This document shows positions 22,216 to 32,420 of a DNA stretch of 64,000 bases, one piece after another. The notes under the pieces were generated by a model. The model was not told the origin of the DNA and searched no databases. It was given only the letters and a program-made list of their open reading frames with translations. A program made the translations under genes and the position numbers. Position 1 is the first letter of the stretch; every line of letters starts with the position of its first letter. The stretch is from Nageia nagi (lineage: Eukaryota > Pinophyta), in assembly GCA_050084985.1 (NCBI GenBank), contig JBITNC010000001.1:11718001-11782000 (forward strand), in the 5' to 3' direction.

Positions 22216-24237
22216 TTACTTATCCCTAAGCAATGTAAAAATATTTTCCAAGTTGAAAATGTCCCAATTTGTTCTTGTAGGAAATTCTTCACTCTCATGT
22301 TGCACAACCCTGATTACTAATTTATCATGCCATGGTGGTGCTCTAGGTGTTCTTTCTGTCCAAGTGGCCATGGAGCTAGGAGTGGGTATGGATACTAGGA
22401 GAGTTACCCAAACTACTGTTGTTGTATACCTCATTATGAGATCTTTATTATTTAGTTCTATGCATGCCTTTATGCATTACAAATAAGCACATACAAATTC
22501 TATAATTGCATATCTAACTTTATCATAGTGACAAATCCTTATCTTCATGTCCCCTATTCTAACATGCTCCTCTTTATGACTAATTTTACACTCGACAAAC
22601 TTAGGTATTGTTATGTCATCATGTTTCCATTTAGTCACTCTATGTATGTCCCCATCCCTTTGTAATGCAACATTCCCTATACATATATAGTGTAGATGCT
22701 ATCCCAAGTAGGGAATATCTTTTCTACCAATGTTTTTTCTTACTTTCCAACCTTGAAAATTGATGCTCTCTTGTCTTATTTCCTCCTTTCTATAAATTTG
22801 ATGCTCTAGCTTCATGTTTACGATTATTAGTTCTTCCTTATCCTTTTGAGCCTTATCTAGGGATTGAAATAAGTGTTTTTTATTCTCTTTTAGATCCATC
22901 ATTATTTCTATAAATCAAGAATTCCTTCTGGTAACTTCATCCAATTCTTGCTTGATGTTATGGATTGTGGTTTGGAACTAAAGTTTTCTTTCCATGTGTT
23001 TTAACCTTCCTTGAATTTATGAATAAAACCTTCCATTCTTAGTTATGAAATCATGATATTGGGACTTGAGATGATTGAATTTAATTTGATCCTTTTCCTC
23101 ATTTTTCATTTCTAGTAGCTCACATATATTGGCATGCTTCTCTTCTAATGCTTCATTATTATTTTGTACATTTATCAATTCATTTGTATTCTTCAACTTA
23201 CTTCCTTTGGAATGAGTTGGTTGTATTCCTTCTCCTTCCAATAGAGTGCTAATATTTTCTTATTGTACTCCTTCCATAGGATGTTATTTAATAACTTATT
23301 CTTCTTATTGAATCTTGATTTCTTCTAAATTAAGGATATTGTAGCTAAAGTAGCCTCCATCCAATGTTATAGTTTGAAGGACTAATCCATTACCCAAATT
23401 GGAAAACTTAATAGTCGAATTATCTTCTTTCCTTCCTTAGTGTGGGCTACTCTCATGCTCCCTTCAATGGTTTCCTCAATGTATATAGGTGTATCCTCTT
23501 TATAATAAATATTTTGGGACTTAGAGAATGTTTCTTGACCTTCCTATGATGTATCTTATTTAAAGAGATCTTGCAAGGAAGCTAAATATTATTCATAGTC
23601 ATCATTATTAACATTATCCTTGAGCATCATTGTACCTTTATCAATATCATGATAAACATCTTTTATTTCAGTACATACCTCATGAATAAAACTATGTTTG
23701 GGCAAGGTATGGTCGTTCCCCATCCCATGCTTGTTCATTTCCTTTTTATGAAGTTCTTTCTTTCTTAGTTCTTTTCTAATGATAACTTAATGAATGAAAA
23801 TATCATCATTTATTCTAATGATACCTAAATGTGCATCATGGTTATCCTTAGAATGACCATCTATCCATTCATTTCTACTTTTAGAAACTTATTTCTGATA
23901 AAAATCTTTGCATCTCTTAGTAGTAACTTTATTTCCTATATATATTCCCATAACACTTCTTCTAAAATTTTATTCAAGTTTGTGGTTTAGGTAGTCATCA
24001 AAGAAAACATGTTTCCCAAATATTTCAAATTGATTGCAGTATTTTACTAGTAAATCATCCCAATCACCTACCATTTTAAAATCTTTCTTGTCTTGCAAAA
24101 AAGATACAATTTCTTTTTTTAACTCCTTATTCCTTCATACCTAAAATAAATTTGATTCCCATAATTACTTTCAATCTTGAATTTTAAATTTACATAACCA
24201 AGATTACTCAATTAACATGAATTTTGATGTCTTCCAT
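22216..24237 (-). pseudogene. Element D long reading frame, unrecognised, coiled-coil protein
   Basis: From the ATG at 24237 (MEDIKIHV) to the stop at 22216, minus-strand frames connected by a few stops and shifts give about 670 codons. In order: an N-terminal part with GYVNLKFKIESNYGNQIYF, VGDWDDLLVKYCNQFEIFG and VFFDDYLNHKLE; an acidic, Lys-rich middle with RKELRKKELHKKEMNK and TLPKHSFIHEVCTEIKDV; a heptad-like coiled coil at 22700-23240 (NNEALEEKHANICELLEMK, LDKAQKDKEELIIVNMKLE); and a C-terminal part with RVTKWKHDDITIPKFVECK, VRIGDMKIRICHYDKVRYA and HDKLVIRVVQHESEEFP. It ends one base before the polypurine tract, so it fills the element's coding space. I do not recognise the family. It has no zinc knuckle or DSG. 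It may be a divergent gag or a captured host gene. Inactive here. Confidence 0.6.
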
Positions 24238-24329
24238 GGTGGGATACTCTAGTGAAATCTTTGTTGATATTAGCAAATTATCTCTCCCTATTTCCAACAT
24301 CCTTCTTGTAGTATCTCCAAACTCAAAAT

Positions 24330-24900
24330 TTCTCAGCAAGTTATGGTTAAGATGTCTAATGACCTTGAAAAACTCTCATTTCTCATAACTCGATGATGAA
24401 ATCTAACAATACCTATAATTGAATGACACTTGTGATGCAAACATAACTTAAAATTGGCCTTAGAAAACCAATGTCTCTCCCTTGATGCCTTTATAATGCA
24501 ATAAGATGCTCCAAAATGCATCTAAGTTTCTAAATTTGGCTTATAATAAACTTAGAATGCCAAATAAACCTTAAAACAAGCCTTAGAATGCCACATTCTC
24601 CCAATAATGGCTTTCAAATGCATATCAAACTCAAAACTTACCTTCAATATGCTAACATCTCACTTAAGGTGACTTCAAAATGTAGAATGAACCTCAATAA
24701 ATGCTTTGGTATATCGATGTATAACTTTAATTGGTCTTATAATGTAGGATAGATATTAAAATAATCCCAATATGCCAACATCTATATTTAATAACACTAA
24801 CCATATAAATGCCTTTAGAATACCAACATCTAACTTAGAATGGCTTTTGAATGTAATATAAACCTCAAAGATTATCTTAGAATGATAATTTGGCCTTTAA
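24330..24900. repeat. Degenerate minisatellite in the element D leader
   Basis: CTTAGAATG(C/G)C, CCAACATCTA(A)CTTAGAATGG and CTTTTGAATGTAATATAAACC-like words recur about every 65-75 bp (for example near 24548, 24585, 24830, 24880). It lies between the primer site and the reading frame. The 62-codon minus frame at 24333 is part of it. Confidence 0.55.
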
Positions 24901-25453
24901 TTTAGGCTTCTTCAACCTAGAAAAACCTCCTTTTGACTCTTCCAAATACTAATATAAGCAAACGAATCATAATTTTAATGGAAAAGATGCAAATTTTGAA
25001 AAATGTACCTTATCAAGTCAGATGATAAAATTGAGATCCCTAAAATTTAAAAATGTCATTAGAATAAGTGCAATGAATTGCTATTAGGTAGGTTTTGATC
25101 CTCTAAACTGCTAACATTTCATTCCAAGCATACATATCCAATAATCGCTCCTCAAAATGACCACTATGATGTCAAGTCAATTCCACTATGATGGAGTCTT
25201 TAGATCTTTCAACAGAATGATAAGATCTCTCCATCAATTCCTCCTTATTACCTAATATAAAAGGGAAAGATCTCCTCAACAAAATATTACTGTGATTCCA
25301 ATTAAATATCACCATGAATTGATACCATAATGATTCTCCTTAATATCCTTCTAATTCTTCTTAAGTAATTAAGGCAAGATTTCAACTCTTAAGCTCTATT
25401 CAAAAACCTCTATGTGTGTGATTCCCTTGATTTTGGCAAGATGATATAATCAA

Positions 25454-25466
25454 GGTTTTGATACCA
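25454..25466 (-). other. Element D primer-binding site (mutated tRNA-Met type)
   Basis: Minus strand reads TGGTATCAAAACC three bases after the LTR; compared with TGGTATCAGAGCC, two G-to-A changes. It identifies the right LTR as the 5' LTR. Confidence 0.8.
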
Positions 25467-25469
25467 CTA

Positions 25470-27005
25470 TGATGATCCCAAATTAGTGAATCATGCTCAA
25501 ACATGCCCTAGGAGAGGCACATTTACCTTGAAGCTTCAAAAACTACTCAATGAAGTTCAAAAATGCATAATAAAGCTAACATCTGGCTAGAAAAGCTAAA
25601 TACCAAAATGAACATGAAAAAGATCCCCACAAATTCAATGCAGTAGGAAGTAATACAACTTTTATACTCTAAAAATGGTACTCTAGATCTAACATCCAAT
25701 CATAAGGAGATAAATCATAAGATATAAATAAGAAAATGTAATTGTATTGATCTAATAATTAAATAGCTCAATTACAATATATTTTCATCTACTTAAGGAT
25801 CTTGTACCAAGACTTACTCTAATAGGGTTAATTTGGATGGCCACAGGGCCTCACTAATCATAACAATGACAAGGCACATTCTAGGACTTCCTCTATAGCT
25901 TATGTGATGAAATCAATATTGTTCCTCTTGAGATCTCTAGAGTAAACTTGAGGCTAGCCTCCTATGATCTCACGACCTCAAATACATGTTTCCCTACAAA
26001 TGGTAGAGATAGACTTCTTACAATCAATCCGATAAAAAACATTTATAATCAATAATCACATATCTCATAATGACTAAGAGTCCTCCTTTTATAGGTTATG
26101 TTGTTTCTCTTCTAATCTTGTATTGAGTTGATCAAATGATGGAGAGATGTGATTCTTGTGCTTATGTTTACAATATCCAAGATGGAGAGCCTCATAATAA
26201 GTGAGATGACCTCCAAGGGTCTAGGAATACAACATATAAGTGGTTGTGATGCTGGTGCACCTTGGGATCAATGTCATGGGTTTAGATACCCAACATGGGT
26301 GATGTGGGACTAAGGGATACCTAATATCATATCTTGATGATCCAACATTCCTCCTCAAGCCCAACATCCAAGGGTGGAGTCTGAATACCTCATACCAAGT
26401 TAAAATATCTTGGTATCATGCTCTACCATGAAAGGGGAGCAATATTATTAATGAGACCCATTATACCAATATTATAATAATCTAGGATAGATATATGAAA
26501 CATCCCATAATTGATGACTAATATTGCATTTATAATTAATAGTTGCCTTCCTATCACATATACATCATTATTCACATAATTATCTAAACTATACCTATCA
26601 TGGTAAATGTGGCCCAATGTTCCATAATTGGAGTGACTAACTATTCTTCAAGTGGAACTTACAATAAAGGGCTCATTACCATGAAATAATCCTAACTAAA
26701 TATAAAACACTCTTATATTAACTAGGTAATAATTGCACATGCTTAGAGGATGGATGTTAATCTCAAATGAGAGTAAATCAAGCATTCCCATGTGCATGAT
26801 ATGAGTAAACTATCCTAATGGGTGAACTTCAAAGTGCCATAGCTTCCTCATTTCTTGATCAAAATAGGTCATGTAACATATCAAAAGCATTGGCACAAGG
26901 TCCTCTTTCAATTCCTAGTGTTAAAATACCCATTCTTAGCTTGTAGAAGATATAATCATCTCAAAACAAAAAATGAGTAAAATCTTACAAATTGAAGACA
27001 TTACA
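25470..27005 (-). repeat. Element D 5' LTR
   Basis: Plus strand begins TGATGATCCCAAAT and ends GAAGACATTACA, matching 20655-22198 over its length with scattered substitutions. Confidence 0.9.
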
Positions 27006-27011
27006 TTTCAT

Positions 27012-27227
27012 TCTTGGAAAACTACAAAAGAGCTCAAAGAATCCTAAAATCAATCTCACTAAAAAGTTAATTTACCTAAATTGAATAAGAAGCAATTAGA
27101 TAATATAATCACCATTGCTATGTTTTGACATTATTGTTATCTTACACATAGGATTGCTATCTTGGAATAATCATTGTAGAGTTGTTTATCTTAGCCTTGC
27201 ATCCACTAAATCAAGAGCATAATATAA
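27012..27227 (+). mobile_element. Gypsy-1 leader, middle part
   Basis: Continues from 20653 after removal of element D; TTCTTGGAAAACTACAAAAG and AATCCTAAAATC align in order with GTATTGGAAAAAATAATTGC and TCTAAAATC at 35643-35680 in the gypsy-2 leader. Cut again at 27228 by element E. Confidence 0.6.
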
Positions 27228-27447
27228 TGTTAGAAAAATTAGTTATTGGATGAGAAAATATTATTATGTTGTAAGTTGAGAGAATATCTCAACAAAAAAA
27301 TCCATGTTTAGTTAGTGGGTACATAGTGTTATTTGTGGACTTTGTTGTAACAACTTAGTCAAAGTTGTTGATCTAAATATATCATGTAATATCCTATTTA
27401 TATGTTGTAATACAAAGTGATATTCAGTCATGTGTAAATAATTCCAA
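27228..27447 (+). repeat. Element E 5' LTR (220 bp)
   Basis: TGTTAGAAAAATTAG...GATCTAAATATATCATGTAA...ATTCCAA; matches 31801-32020 at most positions. Confidence 0.9.
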
Positions 27448-27449
27448 TA

Positions 27450-27462
27450 TAGTGTCAAAGCC
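27450..27462 (+). other. Element E primer-binding site (decayed tRNA-Met type)
   Basis: TAGTGTCAAAGCC aligns with TGGTATCAGAGCC with changes at three positions; position two bases after the LTR supports the reading. Confidence 0.65.
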
Positions 27463-27891
27463 TAGGATGAAAGAAAGGATGGTTTAGTGAGGCTTTCCTA
27501 CCTCTTGGTTATGAAGAATCAACAAACTCTTCTATTGTGTTAGTTTGTAAATAGATACATGTTTCTTCTTGTTAGTACATTTGTAGTTTGTGTTTATTTC
27601 CATGGTAGAGATTTGCTATAAATAGACCCTATGCATATAGAGGAAGTTTCTATGAATGTAAAACTACCATAGAACTTCAATTTGAAGGTATGATACCTAC
27701 CTTCATGCATTATATGAATGCATGCATATTATAATCCTCTACATGAGTGATGTTAGAAAGCATTATCTCCTCTTCAGATACCTTAAGATTGCATGCATCC
27801 ATGAAATGAAAGTCTTGGAATGAAGGAGAGCATGTGGATATCATTAGACTTTAGGTAGAACCCATGAGATAGTAACATGATGCAAGGGAAG

Positions 27892-28824
27892 TGTTGGGTG
27901 TGTTTCATCCTTTGTAAAGGAAACATTATGTACAACTACATTTTGGTGCAGTTGTTAAATTAAGGTCCTATACTACTCCAAATGGTATTAAATTTTATGT
28001 GTATATTCTACACATTATACCTTTCCAAAAATATAAAGAATGCATAAAACAAAGCTCTAGTTCAAAAGTTATGGCTTCTACAAGTTTGCTATTTTTATAG
28101 GGATTGTAGCTATGTTTCAAGGGGGATACAATTGGACAAAATGTAATGGGTGGTTTTAACCCATGGTTTTATGCTCATTGTATTGTAATAATACTATGTG
28201 ATTTTTTAGATGGATTTATCCTATAAATATAGTAATGTAATATTCATCAAGTATCCATTGGATGAATGCTTTTTCCCTAGGCTAGGCATGGAAGAGCATG
28301 ATGGAGTATCTTGGAATAATCCTGGAAGGATCTTGGACTAGTGTGTATGCCCTAGGTTGGGCATAAGAGTACATGATGGTGGATCTTGGATTAGATCTTG
28401 AGAGGATCAAGTATTATCAAGGTTTGGGCATGGCACATGGCTATAGTGTATGGTAATTCTTGTGATGGTATTATGGAAGGATATCCAAGGAGGTATTCTT
28501 GTAATGTATTCCTCCATAGAAAAGGTGAGAGGAATTTATTGTAATCATGATGGAGTGATTATGTTGTGTGTGAAGAAGAAATCCATGTTTGAGAATCCTG
28601 ATGGGATATGGATAGAGGATGTTATAGAAAAATTATTATTTGGTTCTTCCTTCATGTATTTGTAATTGCTAGAATAATGAAATTACTATGTTGACACTTC
28701 TCTAGGGATGTAGCTCAAAGATGTTGAGTAAACCTCATTAAATTTGATGTTCTTTTTTTTTGCATGATTTATTTCTATTGTTAATTAGTTTGCTTCACAT
28801 AAAATAGAATAATAGATTCTAATA
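27892..28824 (+). repeat. Element F 5' LTR
   Basis: Shares AAGGAAACATTATGTACAAC, TTTTAACCCATGGTTTTATG and GTAATGTATTCCTCCATAGA with the right copy. Its inner end is set by the primer-like site and is uncertain by several bases. Confidence 0.85.
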
Positions 28825-28825
28825 A

Positions 28826-29462
28826 TTGATATTAGGGTATAAGGTTCATTGGATTTTGGTTTAAGTGGGAGTTGGGAGCTACAACAAAAATGGGTTGCAG
28901 GAATTGTAACCAAATTTAAGCTTGTATTCAAAATTTAAGAAATTGGATTTTTGGAAGATGAGACTAACCACCTCTTTTTCCCTATCCCTTCCTAGGTTCT
29001 ACATATGGAAGCTTGTAATTGTAAAGGTAGAGTTTCTAATGTATTATTCTTGATTGTGGAAAGCCAAGAGATTGGTGAAGCAGTGGGAGCAATGAAAAGA
29101 AGAATGAGGTAGATTGTCTTGTTGATTGTTGATCATAGGAGAAGGTGTGAGGTTGACACTAATCTAGTGTAGTGGTTAAAATCATTGTGAAAGAATAATC
29201 TTCAAGCTTGAAGATGATCTTCAGCAGATGTAATAATGATGAAGCTATTATGAATTAGTCTCCAAATGGAAGATTATTTATGAATTTGCTAAGGTAAATG
29301 TGTTTGTGTCCTTAGATGAATATTGTAGATGTTTAATGTGTGATTTAGATTATATTGAACATGGAGTGAGAGCTTTGAGTAAATTTATATTCAAGCTTGA
29401 CTATATGGGTTGGATTATTGAGTTTTCAATATTGATTGATCCCTTTGCAAAGGATTCAACAA
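28826..29462 (+). other. Element F interior, non-coding
   Basis: About 640 bp with a decayed primer site at its start and no gag or pol similarity; the only frame of note (62 codons, from 29300) is unrecognised and runs into the LTR. Confidence 0.6.
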
Positions 29463-30409
29463 TGTTGGGTGTGTTTAATCCTTTGTAAAGGAAATATTAT
29501 GTACAACTACATTTTGGTTATGTGAGAAACTAAGGTCCTTTACTTCTCTAAATAGGACAAAATTTGATGTGTAGATTCTGCACATTCATATCTTTCTAAT
29601 GCTCTAAAGAATGCATAAAACAATACTCTAGGTCAACAGTTATGGGTTTTACAACTTGGTTGCTTTTATAGGGATTGTAGCTAAGGTTTCTAGGGGGATA
29701 CACTTGGGAAAAATGTAATGGATGGTTTTAACCCATGGTTTTATGCTCATTATATTGTAATACTACTATGTGGTTTTTTGGATGGATTTATCCTATAAAT
29801 ATTGTAGTGTAATATTCATCAAGTATCCTTTGGATAAATGGTTTTGCCCTAGGCTAGGCATGGAAGAGCATGATGGAGTATCCTAGAATAATATTTGAAT
29901 AATACTGGAAGGATTTTGGACTAGCATGTATGTCTTGGGTTGGGCATGGGAGCACATGATGGTGGATCTTGGATTAGATCTTGAGAGGAGCAAGTATGTT
30001 CAAGGTTTAGACATGGCACATGGTGATAGTGTGTGGTAATGCTTGAGATCGTATTATGGAAAGATGTACATGAAGGTATTCTTGTAATGTATTCCTCCAT
30101 AGAAAAGATGAGAGGAATTGCTTGTAATCACGATCAAGTGATTATGTTGTGGATGAAGAAAAAATCCATGTTTGAGAAACCTATTGAGAGATGGAGAGAG
30201 GGTTTTGCAACAAGATTGTTGTTTGGTTCTTCCTTCATGTATTTGCAATTGGTAGAATAATGGAATTACTATGTTGGTACTTCTCTGAGGATGTAGCTCA
30301 AAGATGTTGAGTAAACCTCCTTAAATTTGGTGTTCTTATTTTATCTACATGATTTATTTATGTTGTTAACTAGTTTTCTTAACATAAAATATAATGCTAA
30401 ATCCCACTA
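29463..30409 (+). repeat. Element F 3' LTR
   Basis: Aligned with 27892-28824; followed directly by the target duplication GGAAG. Confidence 0.85.
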
Positions 30410-30414
30410 GGAAG

Positions 30415-31800
30415 TGAATAGATCTACAACCAATGAGCAAACTATTGAAAAGAATGGCATATAATGCTTGTGAATGACATGTATTTTTTTGACTACCTAC
30501 TTGCATATGCTTGAGAAGTTGTTGATGTTTTCCAATGTGGGAGATATCATGTTTTTGGATGATTCCTAGTTTGGCAAATAGACTCATGAGATTTAATTCA
30601 TATGGACTTTTATTCTTCATAAACGCTAGAGTCTAATATGCAGAGAGGCATTTATAAATGCCAAACCTAAATGATTAAACAATAGTAGATGGAAAAGACT
30701 CACAATAGAAGCATATATGTGAAGGAGCATTAGATGTAATCCATACCAAATATGCACCATAGATTACATGAGATTGAATTATGGAGGATGGTTAGTTAAA
30801 TTTTTCAATACGTGGAGATGCTATGTGTATGGGCTATGTGGATCAATGAGTTTTGTTGTAATGTATTTCTCCCAATATGTTTGATTTTGTCTATTGTTGG
30901 TTGAATCATCTTTTATTGTTAAGTTTACATAATGTTTTTAATTTGATAGATATATTGGGGAGTTAGAAGGTGTATATGAGTAACTTTTTACTTTTTATTA
31001 ACATTAATTAACTATTATTATTAATATTTGTGTCATAGTTTTTAGTTATTTGGAGTGATAAGGTGTGTTGTTTTAATAAAATATTTATATGTGAATTTTA
31101 TTAATAGTAATCTTTAATTACTATTAATAAAATGATTTGGATAAGGTTGAGTCTTTACACCTTTTTTTATGAAGAGATTTGTCAAAGTTGTTGATAATTA
31201 CTTCAAGATTATGTGATTGGATGTGTTTTTTCCCATTCACACATGATTAGTCATGATCAGATGTGTGGATTCTTGATTATGTTCATTGGTTGGAAGCAGG
31301 TTGCCATTGTCCTAAATGTTGGAGAAAGCTACTAGAAGCTCATTGGAAGAAAAATTATTGAATGTTCCTAACCTTGATGTTATTTTGAGATAGTTGTAAA
31401 CAAATGTGCTATTCGTTGTTTACATCTATGATATTAGATAGATGTGTATGTCCCTATCCTTGGTCATTTGGTATTGCAATCACACCTCATGATCAAATAA
31501 GATAGCCAATAACCTAACATGATAGGAATATTTGTTGCAATCTCATGCTACTTGATGGTCACTAAGACATCATTATGATAGTATAGTTAGCTATATTCTA
31601 CTAAATGATCGTGATGATGAAGCGATTTGCATTCATTATGATAGTAGAGTTTATTGTAATTTGTATGATGTTGGATGGTTATGTTATGAGACTTCAAATG
31701 ATCCCATTAACATTGAAGTTGATTTGAAGAACAATGATCCCATTTTTATGATGTTATTTTAATGAAAAATCTTAGGGCTAGATTTATCATTAGGGAGGGG
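30415..31800 (+). other. Element E interior, right part
   Basis: No coding motif recognised; ends in the purine tract TTAGGGAGGGG before the E 3' LTR. The minus-strand frame 30366-30620 is not recognised and straddles the F boundary. Contains the hairpin at 31095-31133. Confidence 0.5.
31095..31133. repeat. Perfect inverted repeat, 16-bp arms, 7-nt loop
   Basis: ATTTTATTAATAGTAA, loop TCTTTAA, then TTACTATTAATAAAAT, an exact reverse complement. It would fold into a stable AT hairpin in single-stranded form. It may be the core of a small inverted-repeat element; no flanking duplication was established. Confidence 0.8.
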
Positions 31801-32020
31801 TGTTAGAAAAATTAGTTATTAGATGATAAAATATTATTTTGTTGTAAGTTGAGAGAATATCTCAACAAAAGTTTCCATGTTTAGTTAGTGGGTACATAGT
31901 GTTATTTTTGGAGTTTGTTGTAATAACTTAGTCAAAGTTTTTGATCTAAATATATCATGTAATGTCCTATTTATATGTTGTAATGCAAAGTGATATTTGA
32001 TTGTGTGCAAACAATTCCAA
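31801..32020 (+). repeat. Element E 3' LTR (220 bp)
   Basis: Begins TGTTAGAAAAATTAG after the purine tract and is followed by the duplication TATAA. Confidence 0.9.
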
Positions 32021-32025
32021 TATAA

Positions 32026-32420
32026 AATATTTATGCTTAGTTTTTATTTTATCAATCTTGTCTGATACCATTGGGAATATTTTCTTTATGTACTATTGTC
32101 TACTTGAATTCTTATTTACAACCTTAAAATGGATAATGAACCTCACACTAATTTGATTGAAACTAGAGCACAAGCTAGGGCTATAAAAGATAGGGAAATA
32201 CATTCTAAACCTCCTTCCCTTCCTCCTCTCCATATAGACATGCTCTTCACCTACACCTTCAAGAAGGTTCCCAACTATATAGAGACATGCAAATAAGTGT
32301 TTGTAAGAATCCTTTATTTGGTTATCCTAGTTACCCACATCATGTAGAGAATGTTCAAGATGATATCCTTTCCAAGGAACAACTCTTTTTGAGTGATCCT
32401 TATAGATACTAAAAAGCAAT
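32026..32420 (+). pseudogene. Gypsy-1 leader end and gag start
   Basis: After E is removed the leader resumes and reaches an ATG at 32133 giving MDNEPHTNLIETRAQARAI and KDREIHSKPP, parallel to the gypsy-2 start MDLDSSDNLV with RAQRKNNN at 35928. The frame breaks at a stop after about 50 codons (32295) and similarity is lost by about 32420. The rest of gypsy-1 is not in the window. Confidence 0.5.

Larger units (their letters stand above)
20654..27006 (-). mobile_element. Element D: LTR retrotransposon with a non-canonical reading frame
   Basis: Two 1.54-kb LTRs (20655-22198 and 25470-27005), a primer site (25454-25466), a polypurine tract (22199-22215, minus AGAGGGG) and a 3.27-kb interior define a minus-strand LTR element of about 6.35 kb. 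TTCAT flanks it on both sides (20649-20653, 27007-27011), and the related gypsy-2 leader gives an uninterrupted counterpart (AAGGTTGTATTGGAAAA) of this site, supporting insertion there. No gag, protease, integrase, RT or RNase H motif is readable; the interior holds one long degraded frame instead. It would depend on other elements for mobility. Confidence 0.85.
27892..30409 (+). mobile_element. Element F: compact non-coding LTR element nested in E
   Basis: Direct repeats of about 0.93-0.95 kb (27892-28824 and 29463-30409), both beginning TGTTGGGTGTGTTT, flank only about 640 bp. The 5-bp duplication GGAAG is exact at 27887-27891 and 30410-30414. A primer-like TGATATTAGGGT sits at 28827 after the left LTR. 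The interior has no retroelement domain. Open frames at 28450 and 30033 are homologous LTR sequence, not genes. Confidence 0.85.
27228..32020 (+). mobile_element. Element E: short-LTR retroelement without coding domains
   Basis: Near-identical 220-bp LTRs lie at 27228-27447 and 31801-32020, both starting TGTTAGAAAAATTAGTTAT. A mutated primer site (27450-27462) follows the left LTR and the purine tract ATTAGGGAGGGG (31789-31800) precedes the right LTR. The duplication TATAA occurs at 27223-27227 and 32021-32025. Without the inserted element F the interior is about 1.8 kb, and I find no gag or pol motif in it. It resembles a non-autonomous element mobilised in trans. Confidence 0.85.

Noticed and set aside
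24333-24521. 62-codon minus-strand open frame
   Set aside because: Falls in the minisatellite of the element D leader.
28450-30260. Open frames at 28450 and 30033 with similar proteins, possible duplicated gene
   Set aside because: They are the same part of the two element F LTRs.
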